Counted from the first letter of the stretch, positions 33,912 to 42,709 are shown. The stretch: 64,000 nucleotides of DNA from Palaeococcus pacificus DY20341 (GCF_000725425.1 NZ_CP006019.1:186001-250000); one strand, 5' to 3'. The notes: generated by a model from the letters alone, not told the origin. Made by a program: numbers and translations.

Positions 33912-34873
33912 CCCCCGAAACTCTTGCTTACAGCATTGGCTTTCCACTTTTAGGAATTTTCCTAGGTTTAGTGTACAAGGGTATGGATAGGAGAGTTTCA
34001 GCTAGGCTGACCTCTAGAATTGGACCCCCAATAAGGCAGCCATTCTGGGATGTTGGAAAGCTCCTGCTTAAAGAAACGATAGTCCCTGAAAATGCAGTAG
34101 CGTGGCTCTTTAATGCCATGCCTATAGTATCACTAGCGGCTTCACTTACGCTACTCCTCTACATACCATTTGGTGTCCTTGAGGCTCCTCTTGAAGGATA
34201 TGGTGATTTGGTGGTTATACTTTACTTGTTCACACTCCAGTCACTTGCAATGGCAATTGGAGGATTTGCCTCTGGAAGTCCGTTCTCATCAGTTGGTGCG
34301 CAGAGAGAAATGGTGCTCATGATGAGCTATGAGTTGCCGTTAGCAACAGTAATCGTCGGCTTTGCCCTAGTCTACAGGAGCTTCTCCCTCACGACAATAG
34401 CCTCGACACCTGTTTGGAGTATGGTAGGACCTTTAGCGGGAATTGGCGTTTTACTGCTGCTCGTGGCTCTCTTGGTGGTCACTCCTGCAGAATTAGCAAA
34501 GCTCCCCTTCGACATAGCTGAGGCTGAGACAGAAATCTGTGAAGGTATGCTCGCTGAGTACAGCGGAAGGAACTTAGCTTTGTTCTACCTCTCAGATGCC
34601 GTTAGGGGCTTTGCAATGGCTGCCATAGAAGTAGTGCTCTTCATACCATTTACACTGAGCTACATCTTTGGCCTCAACCTCTCTGGAGCAACTCTTTACA
34701 TAGTTGAGGGTCTATGGTTCCTCTTTAAAGTGGCTATAGTCTATATCCTTGCAATAACGATAGTGAGGACTTCATTCGGCAGATTCAAGATAGACCAGGC
34801 ATCGAAGATATTCTGGGTTTACGTGAACATCATAGCTCTCCTTGGACTGGCTTTAGTATGGGTGGGGGTGTGA
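33908..34873 (+). CDS. Second Mbh operon: NuoH-like membrane anchor (MbhM paralogue)
   Basis: 321 residues, about eight helices. 'RLTSRIGPPIRQPFWDVGKLLLKETIVPENA', 'SPFSSVGAQREMVLMMSYELPLATV' and 'FDIAEAETEICEGMLAEYSGRNLALFYLSDAVRGF' are the NuoH signatures. ATGA overlap with the large-subunit gene. Confidence 0.93.
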   Translation: MTPETLAYSIGFPLLGIFLGLVYKGMDRRVSARLTSRIGPPIRQPFWDVGKLLLKETIVPENAVAWLFNAMPIVSLAASLTLLLYIPFGVLEAPLEGYGDLVVILYLFTLQSLAMAIGGFASGSPFSSVGAQREMVLMMSYELPLATVIVGFALVYRSFSLTTIASTPVWSMVGPLAGIGVLLLLVALLVVTPAELAKLPFDIAEAETEICEGMLAEYSGRNLALFYLSDAVRGFAMAAIEVVLFIPFTLSYIFGLNLSGATLYIVEGLWFLFKVAIVYILAITIVRTSFGRFKIDQASKIFWVYVNIIALLGLALVWVGV

Positions 34874-34876
34874 AGA

Positions 34877-35335
34877 ATGCCAACCAAAATGATGTTTTTA
34901 CTCTTAAAGCAGCTCGTTCAAAAGCCTTTCACCAACCCGTTCCCTGTTAAGCATGCTCCCAAGAACGTCACAGAACTCATTGAAAAGGTACAAAAGGGAG
35001 AAGTTAAAATACATCCTCCTGTACCTGTTCCGGAAGATTTTAGGGGAAAGATACACTACGATCCAGAGCGCTGTATAGGTTGCAGACTCTGCATAAAAGT
35101 TTGTCCTGCAGATGCTATGGAATGGATACCTGAGCTGAGAAAAATACGACACTATGCCTCACGCTGTATGTTCTGCGCCCTGTGTGTAGACGTCTGCCCC
35201 GGCAAGAAGTTCCCGGGAGAAGAAAAAGCAGTAAAAGCCCTTGCAATGAGCGAAGATTTCCTCTTGGCGGACTACGACAAGTACAGCGACAACTTAATAG
35301 AGGAGCCTCCAGAAGCAAAGGAAAAGGGGATTTAG
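34877..35335 (+). CDS. Second Mbh operon: NuoI-like 2x[4Fe-4S] subunit (MbhN paralogue)
   Basis: 152 residues. Two [4Fe-4S] motifs: Cys66/69/72/76 ('RCIGCRLCIKVCPAD') and Cys97/100/103/107 ('RCMFCALCVDVCPGK'), then 'LAMSEDFLLADYDKYSDNL'. It lacks the ferredoxin extension found in the first operon's MbhN but has a ~20-residue N-terminal insert ('NVTELIEKVQKGEVKIHPP'). Last gene of the operon; T runs (35336-35348) follow. Confidence 0.93.
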   Translation: MPTKMMFLLLKQLVQKPFTNPFPVKHAPKNVTELIEKVQKGEVKIHPPVPVPEDFRGKIHYDPERCIGCRLCIKVCPADAMEWIPELRKIRHYASRCMFCALCVDVCPGKKFPGEEKAVKALAMSEDFLLADYDKYSDNLIEEPPEAKEKGI

Positions 35336-35345
35336 TTTTCCTTTT

Positions 35346-35525
35346 TTATCTTACATACCAGATCGTCAGCACCATCAGAATATACGCCAGTATGCTGAGG
35401 ATGATGTGGACTTTAACCCATGCTTCCCTTTTCTTTGATAAAAAGATAAAAGCCCCGCTGAGCATGCTTAAACTCATAAACGCGAAGGTCAGATAGCCCA
35501 GGGTGTAGTGATCAATTACAACCAT
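35346..35525 (-). CDS. Small two-TM protein downstream of the SagB-type gene
   Basis: 59 residues, two membrane helices joined by a basic loop (LSKKREAWVKVH). His6 and His40 lie near membrane edges, which would allow, but does not prove, haem or quinone contact. ATG 35525 has GGGGTGAGG upstream; the frame stays open to 35606 inside the next gene. It starts 4 bases after the SagB-type stop, so the two are made together. No family recognised. Confidence 0.6.
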   Translation of the reverse strand: MVVIDHYTLGYLTFAFMSLSMLSGAFIFLSKKREAWVKVHIILSILAYILMVLTIWYVR

Positions 35526-35529
35526 TTCC

Positions 35530-36240
35530 TCACCCCGGAATGCCGACTGGGAAGATGTATAGAGGTGCTCCCTCAGTTTCGACAACCTCGGCCACTTCAT
35601 CGTCATGAAATGCCCCTACCGCAACAGTTCCCAATCCCAAAGCCGTCGCTTGCAAATAGATGTTCTGCCCGATATGCCCCGCCTCCATGTGGACGTACCT
35701 AACTCCTCTCTCGCCGTAGTAGTTTGTCGTTCTCTCATAAAATGCTACTAAAACTATGTTGATTGCAGCTTTTCCAACCCAATCCTGGTTTAGCGCTGCT
35801 TTCTTCAGATCTTCTCTAAAATCACCTTCCTTGATTAAGGTCAAGCTGTGCTCAAAGGGGTCGTAGTGGTAAACTCCCGGCGTGAGGCCATCAACATTTC
35901 CAACCACGACATAGGTCTCAAAGGGATAAGTTGCCCCTGCACTCGGAGCGCTTCTAAACTTTCTCCTTTCTTCAGTAATTCCCTGAGAGGCCCACAAAAG
36001 CTGGGAGAGTTGCTCTAAGGTCAGGGGCTCGTTTTTATATGAACGTATGCTCCTCCTTTTTGCTATCGCCTCTTCTACGCTCATCTCTCCTTTAAAACTC
36101 GGTTCCGGAAGCTTTATAACTTCCCCATAATACTCGACGCTTTTTTTGCGCTCAATAGATGGCTTAAACAGAATTAGAAGTGACGAAACGATTACCATAA
36201 ATACCACCAAATACGCAACTTTTCGATACCCCATATTCAT
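35530..36240 (-). CDS. Membrane-anchored SagB/ThcOx-type nitroreductase
   Basis: 236 residues. An N-terminal helix (VAYLVVFMVIVSSLLILF) anchors an extracytoplasmic or membrane-bound FMN domain. The SagB-type dehydrogenase signatures are 'AIAKRRSIRSYKNEPLTLEQLSQLLWASQGI', 'RSAPSAGATYPFETYVVVGNVDGLTPGVYHYDPFEHSL' and 'HMEAGHIGQNIYLQATALGLGTVAVGAFHDDEV'. SagB-type enzymes dehydrogenate azolines in peptide natural products, but no cyclodehydratase or precursor peptide is nearby, so a different redox role is likely. TTAAATAC about 26 bases upstream and no SD suggest a leaderless transcript. Confidence 0.88.
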   Translation of the reverse strand: MNMGYRKVAYLVVFMVIVSSLLILFKPSIERKKSVEYYGEVIKLPEPSFKGEMSVEEAIAKRRSIRSYKNEPLTLEQLSQLLWASQGITEERRKFRSAPSAGATYPFETYVVVGNVDGLTPGVYHYDPFEHSLTLIKEGDFREDLKKAALNQDWVGKAAINIVLVAFYERTTNYYGERGVRYVHMEAGHIGQNIYLQATALGLGTVAVGAFHDDEVAEVVETEGAPLYIFPVGIPG

Positions 36241-36342
36241 GGATTAGCTTTCATAGTATTTAAGTTTGGAGTTATTGCACTTCCTAAATCTGTCCAGAAA
36301 ACGATATATACCCACTTATCAAATTCATGAACGGTGATTCTT

Positions 36343-37533
36343 ATGAAAATCCCAGAGGACATTAGAAAGGATATACCGCTTACTCAAGAGGTAATCTACT
36401 TCGACAACACAGCTACATCCCTAACACCAATCCCCGTAATCGAAGCTATGGACGAGTACTACCTCAAGTACAGAGCCAACGTTCACAGGGGAGTGCACCG
36501 CCTTTCCCAAAGGGCTACCCATGAGTATGAGAATGCGAGGAAAGTGACAGCAGACTTCATTGGTGCAAAGTTTGAGGAGATAGTTTTCACAAAGAACACG
36601 AGCGAGAGCTTAAACCTAGTCGCCCTCGGTTTGGAGTGGAAGAAGGGCGATAAAATCGTGACAACTCCATATGAGCACCACTCAGACTTATTGCCTTGGC
36701 AGAAGGCTGCGAAGAAGTACGGAGCAAAGCTTGAGATAATCGAAGGCGACGATGAAGGCAACCTTGATTTGGCAGATGCAGAGAAGAAAATCAAAGGAGC
36801 TAAGCTCGTCGCTATTCAGCACGTCTCCAACGCTCTCGGTGTTATCCATGAGGTAGAAGAGATTGGGAAGATGGCAAAAGAAGAGGGGGCCATATTCGTC
36901 GTAGATGCCGCTCAAAGCGTCGGCCACATGGAAGTTAATGTTAACAAGCTCCATGCTGACTTTTTGGCATTCTCAGGTCACAAAGGCCCAATGGGACCCA
37001 CTGGTATAGGTGTGCTCTACATTAGGGAAGAGTTCTTCGATACATTTGACTCCCCTCTAGTAGGCGGCGGGACAATTGAGGATGTTAGCTTGGGGGAGTA
37101 TACACTTACTCAGCCTCCAGAGCGCTATGAGGCAGGAACCCCTAACATAGGTGGAGCAATAGGATTGGCAGCTGGAATCAAGTACATCCAAAAAATTGGC
37201 TTGGACAAGATTGAAAAACAGGAACACAAGCTCGTTAAAAGAATCACAGAAGGCTTAAGCGAGTTGGAAGTACCTTGGTATGGTCCTAGAGACCTCAAAA
37301 AGCACGCTGGAGTTGTGAGCTTCAACGTTCCTCCGCTTCACCCACACGACGTTGCTGCCGTCTTGGATGAACACAACATAATGGTTCGCTCAGGCCACCA
37401 CTGCGCTATTCCAGTGATGAAGCGCTTAGGAATCAACGGAACTGTTAGAGCTTCGTTCCATGTCTACAACAGCCTCGAGGAAGTTGAGACCTTCTTAAGC
37501 GTCATGGAGGAGCTCGTCAAGAGCTTGCGTTAG
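36343..37533 (+). CDS. SufS/CsdA-type cysteine desulfurase family protein
   Basis: 396 residues, fold-type I PLP enzyme. 'VIYFDNTATSLTP' at the N terminus, 'RGVHRLSQRATHEYENAR', 'FTKNTSESLNLVA', 'YEHHSDLLPWQ', 'VDAAQSVGHMEVNV', the PLP lysine in 'FLAFSGHKGPMGPTGIGVLYI' and 'RSGHHCAIPVMKRLGI' with the catalytic Cys. It mobilises sulfur from cysteine for Fe-S clusters. No sufBCD gene lies beside it here. ATG 36343 with GGTGAT four bases upstream is chosen over GTG 36334. TATA-like GATATATA at 36303-36310. Confidence 0.92.
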   Translation: MKIPEDIRKDIPLTQEVIYFDNTATSLTPIPVIEAMDEYYLKYRANVHRGVHRLSQRATHEYENARKVTADFIGAKFEEIVFTKNTSESLNLVALGLEWKKGDKIVTTPYEHHSDLLPWQKAAKKYGAKLEIIEGDDEGNLDLADAEKKIKGAKLVAIQHVSNALGVIHEVEEIGKMAKEEGAIFVVDAAQSVGHMEVNVNKLHADFLAFSGHKGPMGPTGIGVLYIREEFFDTFDSPLVGGGTIEDVSLGEYTLTQPPERYEAGTPNIGGAIGLAAGIKYIQKIGLDKIEKQEHKLVKRITEGLSELEVPWYGPRDLKKHAGVVSFNVPPLHPHDVAAVLDEHNIMVRSGHHCAIPVMKRLGINGTVRASFHVYNSLEEVETFLSVMEELVKSLR

Positions 37534-38339
37534 CTCTTTTCTTTGCTTTTTTCAATAAAGTGAAGCATCATTTTTCTCTGAAACATTGGGATGAACGGAA
37601 TTGTTATAATTAGGCCTTTAAGGATTCCCCCTTCCTCATAAATCAAAATGGATTCCTCTCCATCTCTAACAAAAATTCCCTTTACATTGTAGGGTGTCTT
37701 ATTTGAGAACAACGCTTCTGCGAGTACTTCCCTAAAGTCTTCTGATTCTCTATCTAAAATCTTTTCAAGCTGTATGCACCTCGCCTCTCCAAATCGGTTT
37801 AATGCATTAAGATAACGCTTGTTTTTCTCGAGAAGAAGAATCTTTACATCTAATCCTCTATGCTTTACCTTTTCAAAGGCTTTCTTAAATTTCAAAGCTA
37901 GCTTCCCATCCACAAAAGCTATTATGAGTTCTTTCTTAGCTCTGTCCGCTAAATCTTCAACTTTGCTTTTTATGTTCCACTCTCCTTGGAGAGACCAAAC
38001 AGGCATCCACTCTTCTCTTTGCTCCTTTTGATAGCTTTTCAACTTAATTATGACCTCTTCGGAGGATTTCAAGTATTTATCCCTCAATGAAGCGATTACT
38101 TTCTCGGGCTCCACTGCTCTAAAGTATGTAGGATTTCCTTCGCTTATATCTACGAAACCTTTCTTATGAAGCTCTTTTAAGACATCATAAACCCTCGGTC
38201 TTGGAACTTCACTCTCCTTGGCTATTTCACTTGCCTTTGATGGTCCCAAAACCACCAAAGTTGCATAAATCCTTGCCTCATACTCTCTAAGACCAAGAAG
38301 CTTAAGCTTCTCAATAATTACTTCATCAACTATTACCAT
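37530..38339 (-). CDS. TrmB-family transcriptional regulator
   Basis: 269 residues. The N-terminal winged helix 'LKLLGLREYEARIYATLVVLGPSKASEIAKESEVPRPRVYDVLKELHKKGFVDIS' is typical of TrmB, followed by a coiled coil and a PLD-like domain 'ELIIAFVDGKLALKFKKAFEKVKHRGLDVKILLL'. It lacks the long sugar-binding C domain of TrmB proper. ATG 38339 has AAGGTGA upstream. It is divergent from an ABC-2 transporter and a 21-bp palindrome lies between, so it probably controls that operon and itself. It meets the cysteine desulfurase gene tail to tail with 4 bases shared. Confidence 0.9.
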   Translation of the reverse strand: MVIVDEVIIEKLKLLGLREYEARIYATLVVLGPSKASEIAKESEVPRPRVYDVLKELHKKGFVDISEGNPTYFRAVEPEKVIASLRDKYLKSSEEVIIKLKSYQKEQREEWMPVWSLQGEWNIKSKVEDLADRAKKELIIAFVDGKLALKFKKAFEKVKHRGLDVKILLLEKNKRYLNALNRFGEARCIQLEKILDRESEDFREVLAEALFSNKTPYNVKGIFVRDGEESILIYEEGGILKGLIITIPFIPMFQRKMMLHFIEKSKEKS

Positions 38340-38356
38340 TTTAGTCACCTTCAATT

Positions 38357-38377
38357 TTGTAACTCACTTAGTTACAA
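38357..38377. promoter_or_regulatory. 21-bp palindromic operator between TrmB-family gene and ABC operon
   Basis: TTGTAAC-n7-GTTACAA, seven-base perfect arms. It ends five bases before the TATATAT box (38383-38390) used by the ABC operon, and for the regulator gene it covers the expected transcription start near 38360. It is the likely binding site of the 37530-38339 regulator. Confidence 0.7.
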
Positions 38378-38422
38378 CAATCTTATATATCTTTCTACGA
38401 GACCTGCACTCAGGTGATTGAA

Positions 38423-39154
38423 ATGGGTGGAGATGCTTTAATCGTTAGAAACTTGAAAAAGAGCTATGGACATTTAGTTGCTGTTAATGGGCTCTCTTTT
38501 AAAGTCAGTGAGGGTGAAATCTTCGGCCTTTTAGGGCCGAACGGTGCAGGGAAAACCACCACAATAAAAAGCATTTTAGGACTTCTAAAGAAAGACGCTG
38601 GGGAGGTTTACATACTTGGAAAGAAGATGCCTAATAAGGAGATTTTGAAAAAAGTAGGTTACATGCCGCAGGAACTTGCCCTTTACTTAGACCTAACCAT
38701 AGAGGAGAACTTAAAGTTCTACGCTCGCTTATATGAGCTCACAAAAGAAGAATTTGAAAATAAAAAGGAGAAAATCCTAAAGCTTGTGGGGTTAGAGGGT
38801 TTTGAAAACAAATTAATAGCCGAGCTAAGCGGGGGTATGCAGAGAAGAGTCTCTTTGGCTTGTGCACTTTTGCATGAACCTGAGTTCCTGATTTTAGACG
38901 AACCAACCGTAGGAGTTGATCCTCACTTAAGGGCTAACTTTTGGGAGCATTTTAGAGAGCTTTCAAAAAGAGGCGTGACGATTTTAATCACAACTCACTA
39001 CATGGATGAAGCTATGAAATGCGATAGGATTGCCATAGTGTCAGAAGGAAATATAGTGACGGTCGATAACCCAAATAAAATAGTAAAAGAAACAAATTCG
39101 GAGAATCTTGAGGAAGCTTTTCTAAAATTGACACTCTATGGGGTGAGAGCATGA
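38423..39154 (+). CDS. ABC transporter ATP-binding protein (ABC-2/DrrA type)
   Basis: 243 residues. Walker A 'LLGPNGAGKTTTIK', Q-loop 'GYMPQELALYLDLTIEENL', signature 'LSGGMQRRVSLACAL', Walker B 'FLILDEPTVGVDP' and H-loop 'LITTHYMDEA'. Couples ATP hydrolysis to the permease that follows. ATG 38423 with GGTGAT upstream. It begins an operon divergent from a TrmB-family regulator. An exporter role (drug, lipid or polysaccharide) fits the ABC-2 type. Confidence 0.93.
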   Translation: MGGDALIVRNLKKSYGHLVAVNGLSFKVSEGEIFGLLGPNGAGKTTTIKSILGLLKKDAGEVYILGKKMPNKEILKKVGYMPQELALYLDLTIEENLKFYARLYELTKEEFENKKEKILKLVGLEGFENKLIAELSGGMQRRVSLACALLHEPEFLILDEPTVGVDPHLRANFWEHFRELSKRGVTILITTHYMDEAMKCDRIAIVSEGNIVTVDNPNKIVKETNSENLEEAFLKLTLYGVRA

Positions 39155-40236
39155 AGTGGTATAGAGTTTCTGCTGTTACAAAAAGAATCTTTTGGAGACT
39201 TAAACATGATAGGAGGATGTTAGCTTTTGCGTTAATAGCTCCTATAATAGCTATGACAGTTTTTGGCTTCGCATTTGGAGGTGAAATTAAGGATGTTAAT
39301 ATAATAGTTGTGAACCTGGATAACGGACATTTTGCATCAGAAATTGTGAAAAATCTTGACAAAGAGATATTTATCATTGAAGAGCGTAGTGATTTGCAAT
39401 CTTCAATAAATGAGGTTAAAGAAGGAAGATATTGGGCTGTGCTGTATTTTCCGGATGACTTTAGCAAAAATGTGCTTTTAGGAAAAGCCGCTGTAGAGGT
39501 GTATCTTGATAAGAGCAACGTTAATGTGGCGGAAACTATAGTGACTGGTGTTAACAAAGCTCTAATGGATACTCTAATTGAAAAAGGACTTAGATTCCCA
39601 ATAAGTATAGATTACAGCGCGATTTACGGAAAAGAGGCAAAGTTTATGGATATGTTCCTACCGGGCATAATGTCGTTAGCCGTATTCATGCTTTCCACAA
39701 TACTTTCGGTGCTCTCTTTCATTGGTGAAAGAAACATGGGAACGCTGGAGAGAGCTTTAGCAACCCCCTTAAAGGAAGAGGAAGTTGTTATCGGCTACTC
39801 AATCGCATTCGGAGTATTGGGAATAATTCAAGCTTCAATAATGATGCTTGTGGGCATATTTGGCTTCAACGTCAAAATTACCGGGAATCCAGTTTTGGCT
39901 TTTTTCATAGTTTCTCTGCTTGCAGTAGTCGGCGTAAACCTCGGAATGCTTCTCTCAAGTGTAACAAGAAGTGAAGGCCAAGCAGTGCAACTTATTCCAA
40001 TAATAATCCTCCCAACTTTCCTTTTAGCTGGAATATTCTGGCCAATTGAAGCGATACCAAAGTACCTAAGGCCGTTTTCCTATCTGCTACCCCCAACTTA
40101 TGCCGTAGATTCCCTGAGATCCGTTATCATAAGAGGATGGGGAATAGAAAAGGTGTGGCATGACGTTGCTGTTTTAATAACCTTTGGAATTTTATTTTTG
40201 AGCTTAGCAATCTTCAACATGAAGAAAAAGCAATGA
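39151..40236 (+). CDS. ABC-2 type permease
   Basis: 361 residues. One N-terminal helix (MLAFALIAPIIAMTVFGFAFGG), a ~130-residue external domain, then five helices beginning at 'FLPGIMSLAVFMLSTILSVLSFIGERNMGTLERALATPLKEEEVVIGY', the classic ABC-2/DrrB/YhgE region with 'E-x-x-x-G-T' elbow. ATGA overlap with the ATPase gene. The permease dimer would export an unknown substrate. Confidence 0.92.
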   Translation: MKWYRVSAVTKRIFWRLKHDRRMLAFALIAPIIAMTVFGFAFGGEIKDVNIIVVNLDNGHFASEIVKNLDKEIFIIEERSDLQSSINEVKEGRYWAVLYFPDDFSKNVLLGKAAVEVYLDKSNVNVAETIVTGVNKALMDTLIEKGLRFPISIDYSAIYGKEAKFMDMFLPGIMSLAVFMLSTILSVLSFIGERNMGTLERALATPLKEEEVVIGYSIAFGVLGIIQASIMMLVGIFGFNVKITGNPVLAFFIVSLLAVVGVNLGMLLSSVTRSEGQAVQLIPIIILPTFLLAGIFWPIEAIPKYLRPFSYLLPPTYAVDSLRSVIIRGWGIEKVWHDVAVLITFGILFLSLAIFNMKKKQ

Positions 40237-40283
40237 AAATCTTTTTATCTCTTTTTTCAAATGATTACTTGAGGTGATTTCTT

Positions 40284-40559
40284 ATGCTTATTGCAAAACC
40301 GTGCACAAGCATGAAGGCGATAAACATAACTCCTGAGGAAAAGCTCGATGTGGATTTAGAGGAGCTTTGTGAGTGTTTAGCTGAAAAAGGTTATCAAATC
40401 AAGAGGGTTACGCGCTTCCTAGCATTAGTGAAGAAGACCTACGACATAAGCCTCTTTCCGAGCGGTAAAATTATTGTGAAAGACACGGATGATGCAGAGG
40501 AAGCCTTAAAAATTGCCCAGGAAATCTACGAGTGCATGAAGGACTATAAGGTGATGTGA
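40284..40559 (+). CDS. Small protein with a single TBP-like half repeat
   Basis: 91 residues. The stretch 'ALVKKTYDISLFPSGKIIVKDTDDAEEALKIAQEIYE' follows the pattern of one TATA-binding-protein repeat ('..LLFSSGKIVCSGAKS..DA..AV'), but only one repeat is present and the DNA-contact phenylalanines are not obvious. The first part has a cysteine pair (ELCECL) and another Cys near the N terminus (KPCTS). Function unknown; it may bind nucleic acid or simply share the fold. GGTGAT precedes the ATG and the next gene overlaps its stop. Confidence 0.75.
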   Translation: MLIAKPCTSMKAINITPEEKLDVDLEELCECLAEKGYQIKRVTRFLALVKKTYDISLFPSGKIIVKDTDDAEEALKIAQEIYECMKDYKVM

Positions 40560-41365
40560 TGTTTAACATTGAGGATGTTAGAGAAGTTATCGATAGAATT
40601 AGGGAAGAGAACGGGTTTGAAAAAGTGCCCTATGTTATAGAAGAGCTAATTTATGATGAAGAAAATGACAGGCTGTTCATAATAGGGCAGGATAGGACGG
40701 ATAAGAGTGCCATAATTGGGAACAGCTTTGTGATAGGAAAGCTCAAAGAGGCTTTGGGCGTTAAGCAGATTACTGTTTATTCGAAGCTCGATTTGCTGAT
40801 TAAGAGGAAGAAGATTGAGGAACACTTAAAGCTGATAGAAGGAACGCACGTTGAATTTTTAAAGCCTATCCTCGAGGCCGAGCTCGAGTACCCTCCAATG
40901 AGGTGGCCAAAGCTTCAAAATAATGGGCGAGCTTTAGTTTTTTTAAGCATCTACGCGAAAGCTCTTCTAGGCTTTGCCGAGGCCTTTGGACTTGAGCCCG
41001 TTAAGGTCGGCATAAAATACGCGTTTCCGCAGATTGAATACGAACCCATTGAGGGGGATAAACTCTGGATTTATGAGCCAAATGAAGAGGCTCTTATTAA
41101 AGAAGCAAAAGAACGGGGTCTGGACATAGTCATGAGCGACTTCCCCTTTAGCGTTAAATTTAGAGAGGACATTGCTCTGATAAACCCTATGCGCCTCCTC
41201 TACGTCCCCCACTTTAGGATTAAGCACCTATTCGGCTTCATCTTTCCAACTAGGCCATTCATAGATAAGATTGCCTTTCTTGACTTCATCCTAAGGCTTG
41301 CCCGCGATACACTAATGGAACCTACAGATGGTGCGAGGCTTATTTGGAGCGTCTGGAGGCGCTAA
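40559..41365 (+). CDS. Conserved hypothetical protein
   Basis: 268 residues, soluble, alpha/beta-looking, no recognised family. Conserved-looking pieces are 'LFIIGQDRTDKSAIIGNSFVIGKLKEALGVKQITVYSKLDLLIKRKKIEEHL' and 'FIDKIAFLDFILRLARDTLMEPTDGARLIWSVW'. ATG 40559 overlaps the upstream stop (ATGTGATG context) and has GGTGA upstream. Translational coupling to the TBP-like protein suggests a joint role that cannot be named. Confidence 0.75.
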   Translation: MFNIEDVREVIDRIREENGFEKVPYVIEELIYDEENDRLFIIGQDRTDKSAIIGNSFVIGKLKEALGVKQITVYSKLDLLIKRKKIEEHLKLIEGTHVEFLKPILEAELEYPPMRWPKLQNNGRALVFLSIYAKALLGFAEAFGLEPVKVGIKYAFPQIEYEPIEGDKLWIYEPNEEALIKEAKERGLDIVMSDFPFSVKFREDIALINPMRLLYVPHFRIKHLFGFIFPTRPFIDKIAFLDFILRLARDTLMEPTDGARLIWSVWRR

Positions 41366-41386
41366 ACTTCAAAAATAAAAAAAGAA

Positions 41387-42709
41387 TCAAAACTTCAGGA
41401 CTCTAGCCAAAACAATTAAGGGATCCCAGACTGGAGCAAAGGGTGGTGCGTAAGCTAAGTCTGCAAAAAAGATGTCTTTTGTAGTTAATCCTGCTTGGAT
41501 TGCAACTGCTGCCGTGTCAACCCTTGCGAGAATCTCTCCGCCAGCGACCTGTACTCCAAGGAGCTTTTTAGTGTCTCCGTCAATGACTCCTTTGAGCCAT
41601 ATCCTCTTTCCACCAGGATAGTAGTGGGGCTTTGTTCCAGCTTTTATGAATGCGGTTTCAACATTATAACCCGCTTCTTTGGCTTCACTTTCTGTTAATC
41701 CAGTTTTTCCTATCTCCAAGTCCATGAATTTGGTTATTGACGTCCCCAAGACTCCTGGGAATTCTAAGCTTAGGCCCGCTATGTTAGTCCCAGCAACGTA
41801 GCCCATTTTATTGCCTGCCGGGGCCAGCGGGAGCCACACCCTCCTGCCTGTTATGAAGTGCTTTGTCTCTGCTACATCACCAGCTGCATAGACGTTCTCA
41901 ACGCTCGTTTGCATCCTCTCGTTTGTCCATATAGCGCCTGTTTCCCCTATCTTAACTCCAAGCTGCTTGGCCAGTTCAACGTTTGGTTTTATTCCTGTGG
42001 CTATTATAACGAGATCAGCTTTGTATTCGCCCTTATCCGTAGCAACCTTTTCCACTTTCTCTTCTCCAATAATCTCTCTCGTATGCTCATTTAGCTTCAG
42101 GTTTAAGTGCTCCCTAAGCTTCTCTTCAACAACGTCTGTTATTTCTTTGTCGAATGTTTTCCTCAAAACGCGCTCGCTCCTTCCAATGAGCGTTACGTTT
42201 TTCCCTTGGGCAACAAAAGCTTCGGCCATCTCTAAGGCTATATAACCTGTTCCAATGACGACAACATCTTTGATTTCATTTTTTTGCATGTACTCTTGGA
42301 TGGCGACTGCATCGGGTGGTAGATCTGCAGTGAAGACTCCATTTAGGTCAACGCCTTCTATTGGCAGTGCCTTTGGTGATGCACCATTAGCAAAGACAAG
42401 GTAGTCCCACTCGTATTTGTGCTCTCCATCGCTCTCCTGAACCACTATATTACCCTGCTCAACCTCTATTACCTTAGCGTTTAAGTGCAAATCAATGCCG
42501 CGCTTCTTTATGAAGAACTCTGGTGGATAGTGCATGAGCTTTTCCTTTGGTGAAATCCCCTCGACAACATAGGGGACGCCGCATGGAGCGTGGCTAACCC
42601 ACTCCGTTGCTTCAAAAACTTTGACATCCCACTCAGGTTTCAGCTTTTTTACCCTCGATGCGGTGCTCATTCCAGCGGCACCGCCACCTATAATAACTAC
42701 GCGCTTCAT
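41387..42709 (-). CDS. CoA-disulfide reductase / NAD(P)H sulfur oxidoreductase (NSR type)
   Basis: 440 residues. FAD motif '[18 protein letters not shown]', the redox Cys43 in '[13 protein letters not shown]', the NAD(P) motif '[19 protein letters not shown]' and 'ATGIKPN', '[12 protein letters not shown]' for the second FAD contact. The single-Cys active site and overall pattern fit the Thermococcales CoADR/NSR, which reduces CoA disulfide and, with CoA, sulfur or polysulfide to H2S using NAD(P)H. A perfect SurR site lies in its promoter. GGTGA at 42717-42721 is the SD. Confidence 0.9.
   Translation of the reverse strand: MKRVVIIGGGAAGMSTASRVKKLKPEWDVKVFEATEWVSHAPCGVPYVVEGISPKEKLMHYPPEFFIKKRGIDLHLNAKVIEVEQGNIVVQESDGEHKYEWDYLVFANGASPKALPIEGVDLNGVFTADLPPDAVAIQEYMQKNEIKDVVVIGTGYIALEMAEAFVAQGKNVTLIGRSERVLRKTFDKEITDVVEEKLREHLNLKLNEHTREIIGEEKVEKVATDKGEYKADLVIIATGIKPNVELAKQLGVKIGETGAIWTNERMQTSVENVYAAGDVAETKHFITGRRVWLPLAPAGNKMGYVAGTNIAGLSLEFPGVLGTSITKFMDLEIGKTGLTESEAKEAGYNVETAFIKAGTKPHYYPGGKRIWLKGVIDGDTKKLLGVQVAGGEILARVDTAAVAIQAGLTTKDIFFADLAYAPPFAPVWDPLIVLARVLKF

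Noticed and set aside
27314-35335. Second hydrogenase operon considered as MBX/MBS sulfane reductase
   Set aside because: It has a single large antiporter subunit and keeps both CxxC pairs of the NiFe site, and its gene order is exactly that of Mbh.
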